The notes under the pieces: model-generated
Database searches by the model: none
What the model was told of the DNA's origin: nothing
Seen by the model: only the letters and a program-made list of their open reading frames with translations
Translations under genes and position numbers: made by a program
Part shown: positions 1 through 6,524 of the stretch, one piece after another
How the letters are laid out: every line of letters begins with the position of its first letter
Position numbering within the stretch: the first letter of the stretch is position 1
DNA from: Prevotella sp. UBA6387
GTDB taxonomy: Bacteria; Bacteroidota; Bacteroidia; Bacteroidales; Bacteroidaceae
DNA length: 13,637 nucleotides
Reading direction: 5' to 3'
NCBI GenBank assembly: GCA_002437565.1
Contig: DJQL01000069.1
Location: 1,966 to 15,602 of the forward strand

Positions 1-194
1 ATACGCTGAATCCAAAGAGCGCGGAAGTTGCGCTTCTTGGTACGACGGTCGCGGTAAGCGTATGTGAGACCCTTCTCATAAGTGTTTTTGGCTACGGTCC
101 ACACGTTCTTGCGGGCACCAAAGTAGCCCTTGGTCTTCTTCAGTATCCTTGTTCTCTTAGCTTTCGATGCTACGTGATTTACTGATCTTGGCAT
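1..194 (-). CDS. rplT: 50S ribosomal protein L20, C-terminus cut by window edge
   Basis: L20 is an early-assembly 23S rRNA-binding protein of the large ribosomal subunit. About 64 codons are visible; the family is usually near 115-120 residues, so roughly half lies beyond the left edge. The visible N-terminus starts MPRSVNHVASKAKRTRILKK and continues with KGYFGARKNVWTVAKNTYEKG, the very basic rRNA-binding arm of L20. The ATG at 194-192 has an A-rich leader (AAAGAAGAAAAATT) rather than a clear Shine-Dalgarno site, as is usual in Bacteroidetes. It lies 56 bp downstream of rpmI, in the conserved infC-rpmI-rplT order, and is very probably co-transcribed from the infC promoter. In other bacteria L20 represses this operon by binding its mRNA; I see no convincing equivalent structure here. 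Confidence 0.95.
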   Translation of the reverse strand, partial: MPRSVNHVASKAKRTRILKKTKGYFGARKNVWTVAKNTYEKGLTYAYRDRRTKKRNFRALWIQR

Positions 195-250
195 AATTTT
201 TCTTCTTTAATTCGTTTTGACTAAGTTTACTTTTAACACGCCTGTTTAAG

Positions 251-448
251 TTAACGGAGGCAAAGCAAGTCGCGCACCTGCTTGAGGTTGGTGCCGTCCA
301 CGAGAGTCTGGTGAACCAGATTACGCTTTTGCTTCTTCGTCTTCTTAGTCAAGATGTGACTGTGATAAGCGTGATGACGCTTGATCTTACCTGTTCCGGT
401 GAATGTGAATCTCTTCTTCGCGCCGGAGTTTGTCTTTACTTTTGGCAT
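251..448 (-). CDS. rpmI: 50S ribosomal protein L35
   Basis: This is a small, very basic large-subunit ribosomal protein of 65 residues, the normal length for the family. Diagnostic segments are MPKVKTNSGAKKRFTFTGTG at the N-terminus, then the RHHAYHSHILTKKTKKQKR core (residues about 24-42), and a C-terminal VRDLLCLR. It sits between infC (107 bp upstream) and rplT (56 bp downstream). The leader before the ATG (AATAAATAAACAATAACAAAA) is almost pure A/T without a Shine-Dalgarno motif, matching Bacteroidetes initiation signals. I find no TAnnTTTG-type promoter in the 107-bp gap, so expression probably depends on the infC promoter. Identification is secure. Confidence 0.97.
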   Translation of the reverse strand: MPKVKTNSGAKKRFTFTGTGKIKRHHAYHSHILTKKTKKQKRNLVHQTLVDGTNLKQVRDLLCLR

Positions 449-555
449 TTTTGTTATTGTTTATTTATTGTTTATGAAAGGTGGCAACGCATATACCAGG
501 CGGGGCCACACAGTGATATTTCCAATGTCGTGCGAGAGGCGACACGCTGATGTTT

Positions 556-1239
556 TCAATCCTCGGCGTTGAGCTTCGCGAGAAGGCCCTCAGCTCCTTT
601 CGCGTTACCGAGCAGCCCTTTCTTCTTGGCGTCCTCCTCGTCTTTCAGCTTTTGCTGCTCTTTCTCCACGGCTTCCTTTGCGAGCCTGTCGCGCTTTTGC
701 TGGCTTTGCTTAGCCACGCCGGCCTTCTTAGGCGCGAGGAAGAGGAACATCTTCTTTCCTTCGAGCTTCGGCAGCTGCTCCACCTTTGCCACTTCCTCCA
801 AGTCGTTGGCAAAACGGAGCAAGAGCACCTCGCCTTGGTCCTTAAAGAGGATACTGCGACCGCGGAAGAACACGTAAGCACGCACCTTGTTGCCCTCCTG
901 GAGGAACTCCTTGGCGTGCTTGAGCTTGAACTGGTAGTCGTGGTCATCGGTCTGGGGTCCGAAGCGTATCTCCTTGACCTCCACCTTGACCTGCTTTTGC
1001 TTCATCTCCTTTTGGCGCTTCTTCTGCTGGTAGAGGAACTTGCTATAGTCGATGATACGACAGACTGGTGGTTGAGCGTTTGGGGAGATCTCGACCAAAT
1101 CGAGCTCTTGCTGACGAGCCAAATCCAAGGCCTTGCGTGTAGGCATCACCTCTGAGCCGCCATCACTTACCACACGAACTTCCCGCACATGAATCTGTCC
1201 ATTGATGCGGTACTGATCTTTCAAATTGTCTTTCTTCAT
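556..1239 (-). CDS. infC: Translation initiation factor IF-3
   Basis: IF-3 binds the 30S subunit, keeps the subunits apart and checks start-codon/initiator-tRNA pairing. The protein has 227 residues. The N-terminal domain (about 10-75) has RINGQIHVREVRVV and the family signature LVEISPNAQPPVCRIIDYSKF (about 48-68). A basic linker follows (QQKKRQKEMKQKQ, 71-83). The C-terminal 30S-binding domain (about 84-172) has KEIRFGPQTDDHD, FKLKHAKEFL and KVRAYVFFRGRSI. Residues about 173-227 form a charged, K/E/Q-rich and probably helical tail absent from short IF-3s such as the 180-residue E. coli protein. The start is a standard ATG rather than the AUU of E. coli. Upstream lies not thrS, the usual partner, but the GH95 gene of a sugar-utilization locus; infC has its own promoter in the gap. 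Confidence 0.97.
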   Translation of the reverse strand: MKKDNLKDQYRINGQIHVREVRVVSDGGSEVMPTRKALDLARQQELDLVEISPNAQPPVCRIIDYSKFLYQQKKRQKEMKQKQVKVEVKEIRFGPQTDDHDYQFKLKHAKEFLQEGNKVRAYVFFRGRSILFKDQGEVLLLRFANDLEEVAKVEQLPKLEGKKMFLFLAPKKAGVAKQSQQKRDRLAKEAVEKEQQKLKDEEDAKKKGLLGNAKGAEGLLAKLNAED

Positions 1240-1297
1240 CCAACTATTTTAAGGTTCTAACTTTAATGCATAGGGACAATATCCCCTAAACAGCGTG

Positions 1298-1328
1298 CAA
1301 AGTTACATATTTTTAGCTAATTAGCAAA
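1298..1328 (-). promoter_or_regulatory. Bacteroidetes-type promoter of infC-rpmI-rplT
   Basis: On the minus strand a TTTG (-33 element, 1328-1325) is followed after exactly 19 bp by TAACTTTG (-7 element, 1305-1298). This matches the known Bacteroidetes primary-sigma consensus TTTG / TAnnTTTG in both sequence and spacing. Transcription should begin near 1291, giving a leader of about 50 nt before the infC ATG at 1239. A perfect 10-bp palindrome GCTAATTAGC (1316-1325) lies in the spacer and touches the -33 box. Confidence 0.75.
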
Positions 1329-1404
1329 CCTTTCCCGTCTTTTTTCTCGAAAAAAAATAACGATAATTCTTCTCCGCGGACAATAATCCTTTTGCCGCGC
1401 CATG

Positions 1405-3903
1405 TCATTTGCCTTCTGCCACGACTTTCAGCTTCTGGCCCTCGGCCACAACGGTGTAGCGCACACCTTTCCTTGTCTTGAACTTCAACTCAGCGTCGCC
1501 ATAGCGCACAACGCAAGGCACGCCCGAGCCTGAGAGGATTGTCGCCTTGGCGAGCTTGCCTTGCTTCCAGCTGATGGAGACGGTGAAGTTGCCACGTGCG
1601 TACAACCCACTCACCGAGCCTTCGGCCCAAGCGTCGGGTAAGGCTGGCAATAAATGTATGAATCCCATGTGGCTTTGGAGCAGCATCTCCGTCACGCCCG
1701 CCGTGCCGCCGAAGTTGCCGTCGATCTGGAATGGCGGGTGGGTGTCCCACAGGTTGTCGAGCGTGCCATGCCTCAGCAGGTTGCCATAGAGCTTGTAGGC
1801 GTGGTTTCCGTCGTGCAGTCGCGCCCATTGGTTGAGCTTCCATCCCATCGACCATCCCGTGGCGCCGTCGCCACGATGTTCGAGCACCACCCTCGCGGCC
1901 TTTGCCAGTTCTGGTGTCGTCACGGGCGAGATGGTGTGTCCGGGATGCAGGCCGAAGAGGTGGTTCACGTGGCGATGCTCGTCTTTCGGGTCATCGATGT
2001 CGGTGGACCACTCCATGAGTTGTCCGTAGCGGCCTATCTTGTAAGGCGCGATGTGCTTCAGCGCGTCTTCCCACTGTTGGCGGTCTTTAGCGCTCTTGCC
2101 GAGCACACGACTCGCCTCCACCGCGTCCATGAGTACCTCGCGTATCACGGCGTGGGCGAATGTCGCGCCTTGGTCCACGGGGCCGTGCTCTGGCGACGTG
2201 GAGGGCGCGGCAGTGTAAACGCCGTCAGAGCGGTGCCACAGATAGTCGGAGGCGAAGTCGGCGGAACCTTTCAGTATGTCATAATACTTCGCGAGGAAAT
2301 GGCGGTCGCGAGTGAAGTCGTAGAAATCCCACAGGTGCGTGGCGAGCCACGGCCCAGCGAATGGCGAGAAGTTCCACGACATATCCTGGCTTGCGAGCGG
2401 CGACGTGAAGCCGAAGATGTTTCCTGATACGGATGTCGTCCAACCGCGCGTGCCGAAATACGACTTCGCCGTCACCGTGCCGGGCTTTATGAGCGTGCGT
2501 ATGAAGTCGAAGAGCGGCAGTTCGCACTGTTCCAATCCCGTTGGGCAAGCCGGCCAGTAGTTCATCTGCAGGTTTATGTTGTTGTGGTAGTCCACTCTCC
2601 ACGGCCCGTCCACGTTGTTGTGCCAAAGGCCCTGGAGGTTTGCGGGCATATTGCCCGGGCGCGACGACGCAATGAGCAGATAGCGGCCAAACTGGTAATA
2701 GAGTTGCTCAAGATAATAGTCGGGCTTGCCTTGCCTGTAAGCCGCGAAACGGCGGCCTATGGGCAGGTCGTCGCCCACGGAGGCCTCGTTGATGTCGAGC
2801 CTCACCTTGCCGAAGAGACTTGAGTAGTCGGCAAAGTGCTCGTTCAGCAGGTATGCGTAGTCCTTTGCCGCGGCCTTGGCGAGCCAATCGGCTGTAGTCT
2901 TCACGGGGTCCACACCCACATATGCTTTCGGGTCATTGAAGTCTGGGTCGTAGTTTGCGCGATAGTCGGTGTCGGCCGTGATGAGAAACACCACCTCGTC
3001 GGCGCCCTTTATCGTGAGCTTGCCGTCGTTGTTGGCCACCGTTCCGCCCTTTGCCACTGCCTTCACGCGCACGACATACTCCATGTTGTTGTTGTCAAGC
3101 CTGGCTGTCCAGCAAAGCGCGTCAGTGCCGTCAGCAGTCATCGTGCCTGTGGACACGGGGTTGGGCGTGTACCTTAGCGTCAGGTCTTGCTTGCCGCCCT
3201 GCGAAGCCGTGAAGCGAACCACCATGGCATTGGCCGGGTGCGACACGAAAAACTCCCTCTTGTAGTCCACGCCATCCTTGCTGAAGCTCACCTTGGCCAG
3301 CGCGGAATCGAGCGAGAGCTCCCGGCGATAATGCGTCATGCCTACTGCGCTGAGCCCTGTCTCGACGCAGAACTCGCCTGCCGTGGTGAAGCTGCCGAAG
3401 CGCGACGGATTTTCCGCCGCCGTCTCGTAAGGCACCACACTGTTGAAGTTTTCCTGGGTGAGCCGCGCCGCCTCTTTCCAGTCGCCTCGCCCGAACGCCT
3501 CGCGTATCTTCACCATCACGGGCGCCGAGTGCTTGTTCACGTCCCAATAGTAGGCCGCGCCTCGCGACGTGTCGGGGCCTCCGCGCCACAGCGTCTTCTC
3601 GTTGAACGTGATGCGCTCTGCCTCCACCGAACCGAACACGTTGCCGCCGATGTTGCCGTTGCCTATGGGAAGCGACTGTGACTCCCATTCCTGGTCTGGG
3701 TTGTATGACGTGTCGCCCGCGCTCTCCACCTGCTGCTTCGTGGGGTTGCGGTCCGTGGCCGACGAGAGCCACACGGCATGACCTCGCAGCGTGGTCGGGG
3801 TGTCGAACCAATATCTCAATGGCACGTGGCGTTGGGCCATGGCGTTGGGGATTGCTAAAAGGCACAAGGCCATAGCCGCAAACAATTGTCGTTTTTGTCG
3901 CAT
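1405..3903 (-). CDS. GH95 alpha-L-fucosidase / alpha-L-galactosidase, secreted
   Basis: This is a predicted inverting glycoside hydrolase of family GH95, removing terminal alpha-L-fucose (often Fuc-alpha-1,2-Gal) or, in some members, alpha-L-galactose. It has 832 residues, usual for the family. Residues 1-23 form a type I signal peptide (hydrophobic MALCLLAIPNAMA, cleavage before Q24). The N-terminal beta-domain has LPIGNGNIGGNVFG (about 78-91) and FNEKTLWRGGP (100-110). The (alpha/alpha)6 catalytic domain has HNNINLQMNYWPA (440-452), SPEH (570-573) and PPFQIDGNFGG (723-733). By comparison with Bifidobacterium AfcA, N442 and N444 with D728 form the base machinery and E572 is the general acid; all are present. 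H440 favours fucosidase over galactosidase as I recall the family, but specificity is not proven. The gene lies 45 bp behind the sialidase-fold gene with no promoter between, so it is probably co-transcribed and last in the PUL. Confidence 0.93.
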   Translation of the reverse strand: MRQKRQLFAAMALCLLAIPNAMAQRHVPLRYWFDTPTTLRGHAVWLSSATDRNPTKQQVESAGDTSYNPDQEWESQSLPIGNGNIGGNVFGSVEAERITFNEKTLWRGGPDTSRGAAYYWDVNKHSAPVMVKIREAFGRGDWKEAARLTQENFNSVVPYETAAENPSRFGSFTTAGEFCVETGLSAVGMTHYRRELSLDSALAKVSFSKDGVDYKREFFVSHPANAMVVRFTASQGGKQDLTLRYTPNPVSTGTMTADGTDALCWTARLDNNNMEYVVRVKAVAKGGTVANNDGKLTIKGADEVVFLITADTDYRANYDPDFNDPKAYVGVDPVKTTADWLAKAAAKDYAYLLNEHFADYSSLFGKVRLDINEASVGDDLPIGRRFAAYRQGKPDYYLEQLYYQFGRYLLIASSRPGNMPANLQGLWHNNVDGPWRVDYHNNINLQMNYWPACPTGLEQCELPLFDFIRTLIKPGTVTAKSYFGTRGWTTSVSGNIFGFTSPLASQDMSWNFSPFAGPWLATHLWDFYDFTRDRHFLAKYYDILKGSADFASDYLWHRSDGVYTAAPSTSPEHGPVDQGATFAHAVIREVLMDAVEASRVLGKSAKDRQQWEDALKHIAPYKIGRYGQLMEWSTDIDDPKDEHRHVNHLFGLHPGHTISPVTTPELAKAARVVLEHRGDGATGWSMGWKLNQWARLHDGNHAYKLYGNLLRHGTLDNLWDTHPPFQIDGNFGGTAGVTEMLLQSHMGFIHLLPALPDAWAEGSVSGLYARGNFTVSISWKQGKLAKATILSGSGVPCVVRYGDAELKFKTRKGVRYTVVAEGQKLKVVAEGK

Positions 3904-3948
3904 CTTATTATTTCAGGTTTTAATGTTAAGTTTAATTCTTCGCTCATT

Positions 3949-5775
3949 CTACCTTATCGACACATTGTCTATAAGGTATCGCGACGGAGCCACTTTCTTG
4001 TCGCATCCTGGCAGTGGTGGCGCGAGTTCCTGGTTTGGCGTGTTCCTGTCGGGCAACTCGCGATAACGGCCGGTGCGGAAGCTCAGGCGCTCCACACCCT
4101 TCACCGCGTGCAGCGGAGCCAGCGCCACACCATTGACCTTCAGCCCGTCGCCGTCAATGCCTATGGAGACCGTCCGCCATTGGCCCACCTTATAGTCGCC
4201 GCAGGGTTTACCCGCCATGGTGATTTGCCCATGATGGAAACTCAGTGACACGGCGCGCGCGCCATGCCTGTCGGTGACATCCACCTCAAGGGGCTCGTCG
4301 TGCTCCTCCTCCACGTTGATGTCGAAACTGATGTTCACCTTTTTCGCCTCCTCGAACACGCGAATGGCTCGCGCGTAATCGTATGGATCCTCATCGCGAA
4401 GACTGAGATGATGCAGTGCGTCGACCGACACTTGGCACCACTGCGGGCGGTATATGTTCCAGTTGGGTATCGCACCGCCCTCGGCCACGCCGTCGAAGTT
4501 ATCGTCCACAGGCCCCGTCCATGTGGTGCGTGCCGGCAACTGAACCCTGCTCACCCAGATGTCCTCCTTGTTGACGCTGTAGGTGAGCCACATGTCGTTG
4601 CCGGGCGGTGTCTGCTCGCCCTCGGTTATGCCTCGCACGTAGCATGGGCCGAAATCCTTGTTTTCGCCCATGAAGCGGCGTGGTGGCACCTCGCCGTGGA
4701 CAACGCCTATCGAGTCGAAGACGATGCCGTCGCGGCTTGTCATCATGGTCAGCGGATAACGGTAGGGCTGGGTCTCTATCGGGTTGAACACCAAGGCATA
4801 GCGGCCGTCGGCCGTGCGTTGTCCCCACTGCTTGCCGCCAGCCATGATGAGCGACGGGCAGCGCACGGGCGTGGACCAGCTCCGCCCCTCGTCGGGTGAG
4901 AGGGCGGCGTAAGACCATTTCCACAACGCCACGACCTTGCCGTCGCGCCGGTGGAAATAGCTCGTGGCCTGCACGCGGTTGATTGAGTCTTTCAAGGTGT
5001 AGAAGCCATCCAAGCCGCGGTCCTCGTCTATCCACTGCAGCGTCTTTAACCTGTCTGCAAGCAATGCCCTGCATGCCTCCTTGAACCCCTTGTCCTTAGA
5101 ACGCTCGAAGAAGGGATAAGCCGTGTTTGTCTCGTTCCAAGCGGCGTGCGAGGAATAGCGCACAAAATAGATCGGTCCCATGGTGCCGTCGGTCTTCATC
5201 TCGCGCACCACCCTGCCTATGCCACCTTCCTTGAAGGGGTTGTAGCTGTGGCCGTAGAAGCCCACCACGAGCAGCCTGCCGTTTGGCGCGGTGTAGAAGC
5301 CCATGCGCTGGTGCATGATATAGCCATAATATGGCTTTGGGATGGTCACGCCCTTGGGTGCCTTGTACATGGGGAACACCACGAATGGCTTGCCCCAGTC
5401 GCGCCCGTCTGTCGAGGTCACGAGGAGCGTGTGCCCAGGAGGTTGCTGCTCGTCCTTGGGGTTGGCCAGGTATTCGAGATAGAACTTGCCATTCCAATAG
5501 GTCAGGTTTGGCGCGTGGTTATATGTCCAGCCAATCGTGTTCACCGAGTCGGCGACGTTCGGGTCCGTCACCGTGCCATCTGTGCGGTTTGCCCTCATCA
5601 CCTGAATGTTCTCAGTGCCTATGACATAGCGGAAGCCGCCCTCGTGCAGTCGCGGGTTGCATATCTCGCCGCCTACATAGCGCACGGGTTCCGCGGGCGT
5701 GCCTGTCTGGGAATGGAGCTGGAGCGGCGCGACGGCACACGACAATGCGACAAAAAAGAGACAATATTTTATCAT
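3949..5775 (-). CDS. Secreted sialidase-fold beta-propeller protein, function unknown
   Basis: A 608-residue exported protein. Residues 1-22 look like a type I signal peptide (cleavage near LHS|Q). Residues about 30-420 look like a beta-propeller of the sialidase/BNR superfamily: one clear Asp-box, SPDEGRSWSTP (293-303), and degenerate ones STDGRDWGKP (121-130) and SRDGIVFDS (347-355). Conserved-looking segments are HAPNLTYWNGKFYLEY (87-102), HQRMGFYTAPNGRLLVVGFYG (155-175), SSHAAWN (208-214) and FGPCYVRGI (375-383). Residues about 425-608 look like a separate beta-sandwich (DNFDG at the start, DNVSIR at the end), plausibly a LamG/jelly-roll carbohydrate-binding module. I do not see the GH33 FRIP motif, so calling it an exo-alpha-sialidase would be unsafe. 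It precedes GH95 by 45 bp, has its own -7 element, and is probably a glycan-active enzyme of an uncharacterised family. Confidence 0.7.
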   Translation of the reverse strand: MIKYCLFFVALSCAVAPLQLHSQTGTPAEPVRYVGGEICNPRLHEGGFRYVIGTENIQVMRANRTDGTVTDPNVADSVNTIGWTYNHAPNLTYWNGKFYLEYLANPKDEQQPPGHTLLVTSTDGRDWGKPFVVFPMYKAPKGVTIPKPYYGYIMHQRMGFYTAPNGRLLVVGFYGHSYNPFKEGGIGRVVREMKTDGTMGPIYFVRYSSHAAWNETNTAYPFFERSKDKGFKEACRALLADRLKTLQWIDEDRGLDGFYTLKDSINRVQATSYFHRRDGKVVALWKWSYAALSPDEGRSWSTPVRCPSLIMAGGKQWGQRTADGRYALVFNPIETQPYRYPLTMMTSRDGIVFDSIGVVHGEVPPRRFMGENKDFGPCYVRGITEGEQTPPGNDMWLTYSVNKEDIWVSRVQLPARTTWTGPVDDNFDGVAEGGAIPNWNIYRPQWCQVSVDALHHLSLRDEDPYDYARAIRVFEEAKKVNISFDINVEEEHDEPLEVDVTDRHGARAVSLSFHHGQITMAGKPCGDYKVGQWRTVSIGIDGDGLKVNGVALAPLHAVKGVERLSFRTGRYRELPDRNTPNQELAPPLPGCDKKVAPSRYLIDNVSIR

Positions 5776-5813
5776 GGCTTTAATTAGCAGGTTATTCGTT
5801 GTTCATAATATGG

Positions 5814-5821
5814 CAAAGGTA
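5814..5821 (-). promoter_or_regulatory. -7 promoter element for the propeller-GH95 unit
   Basis: TACCTTTG on the minus strand matches the Bacteroidetes -7 consensus TAnnTTTG exactly. It lies 39 bp upstream of the ATG at 5775 and downstream of a terminator hairpin, where a promoter for the next unit is expected. No good TTTG is found 19-21 bp upstream, so the -33 element is weak or absent and an activator may be needed (inference). Confidence 0.55.
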
Positions 5822-5905
5822 AGCATAAAATCCGAGACTCACGTTTCTTTTGCGTGAATTATTTTGCGCCATAAGCATAACCAACGATTCCTGGCAGCAT
5901 ACGAA

Positions 5906-5947
5906 AAGGACAACGCTCCCCATTATTGAAAAGGAAGCATTGTCCTT
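5906..5947 (-). terminator. Intrinsic terminator behind the susCD-lipoprotein operon
   Basis: On the minus strand AAGGACAATGCT (5947-5936) pairs with AGCGTTGTCCTT (5917-5906): a 12-bp stem with one A/C mismatch, about 18 nt of loop with further TCC/GGA pairing possible, followed by a short T run (TTTT, 5907-5904). It is 68 bp past the lipoprotein stop codon at 6015. It separates the transporter operon from the propeller-GH95 unit, though partial read-through is likely given the short T run. Confidence 0.6.
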
Positions 5948-6014
5948 GATTATCGCTGAAAGGAAGCGTCATGACCCACACGGGGCAACGCGAGTATGTG
6001 TCATAAGACCCTCC

Positions 6015-6479
6015 TTATTTATTGAGGGCGACGCTGATGGTCCAAATCTTAGTGTTGCCGTCTGCGGCCTTCACGGCATACTTGTGGGGAGTAGACCAAT
6101 CGGCGGGCACGCCGAGCTTTGGAGCGCCCTCCACTGGTGTCATCACTGCCGCTGTGGATATGCTGACGGCCACGACAATATTGTTTATGTTCACGTTGGC
6201 TCTCTCCTGCTCAGAGAAGTTGGTCGGCACGCTGAACTGCAACGCGCACGTGGCGGCATCGGCATCGATGGCTTGCGCCGTGCGCTGCAGCTGCTTCTGG
6301 ATGACCTGCTGCTCACCACTCGCGTTGATCGTGTTATCGCCCTTGTAGCGATACCAGGCGTAGCCCGCGGTGATGTCATTGCCGTCATAGGTATCAATTT
6401 CCTCAAGGTTGCTCTCCAGGCATGACGTGCAGCTCAAAGCCGTCACGAACATGGCTATTATGAATTTCAAAAACTTCAT
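6015..6479 (-). CDS. Small surface lipoprotein, third gene of the susCD operon
   Basis: A 154-residue predicted lipoprotein of unknown function. The ATG at 6479 is preferred over an in-frame ATG at 6518 because it places a clean signal peptide at the N-terminus (MKFLKFIIAMFVTALSCTSC) and leaves a 45-bp gap after susD. C20 (or C17) is the likely lipidated cysteine; the acidic residues after it (CLESNLEE) fit Bacteroidetes surface-export signals. The C-terminal half (about 80-154) is a predicted beta-sandwich ending DWSTPHKYAVKAADGNTKIW followed by TISV. That pattern recalls the short Ig-like repeats of DUF5018-type and SusE-like proteins, but I cannot assign a family firmly. By position it may be a surface glycan-binding protein or accessory subunit of the SusCD complex. 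It is much shorter than classical SusE/SusF, with room for only one such domain. Confidence 0.75.
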   Translation of the reverse strand: MKFLKFIIAMFVTALSCTSCLESNLEEIDTYDGNDITAGYAWYRYKGDNTINASGEQQVIQKQLQRTAQAIDADAATCALQFSVPTNFSEQERANVNINNIVVAVSISTAAVMTPVEGAPKLGVPADWSTPHKYAVKAADGNTKIWTISVALNK

Positions 6480-6524
6480 GCTCTTCAATATTTTCGAATG
6501 AATAATTAATATGGACACCTCAGC

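Noticed and set aside
550..1155. Leu-rich plus-strand open frame (201 codons) opposite infC, looking like a membrane protein
   Set aside because: The Leu-rich look comes from reading the complement of Lys/Glu/Gln-rich IF-3 codons. No promoter or start signal supports it.
1350..1399. Possible terminator of GH95 (5-bp CGCGG/CCGCG stem, 1375-1399, with A8 on the plus strand at 1350-1357)
   Set aside because: The stem is short, the loop is 15 nt, and the T-run lies 17 nt away from the stem, so it does not meet a reasonable standard for an intrinsic terminator.
1654..2427. Long plus-strand open frame (257 codons) opposite GH95
   Set aside because: It mirrors the codon bias of the GH95 gene, has no recognisable domain, leader or promoter, and the minus-strand protein is unmistakable.
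5971..6004. Hairpin ATGA-CACA / TGTG-TCAT with a 2-nt bulge after the lipoprotein gene
   Set aside because: Weak, bulged, with a 16-nt loop and no T-run; the hairpin at 5906-5947 is the better terminator.
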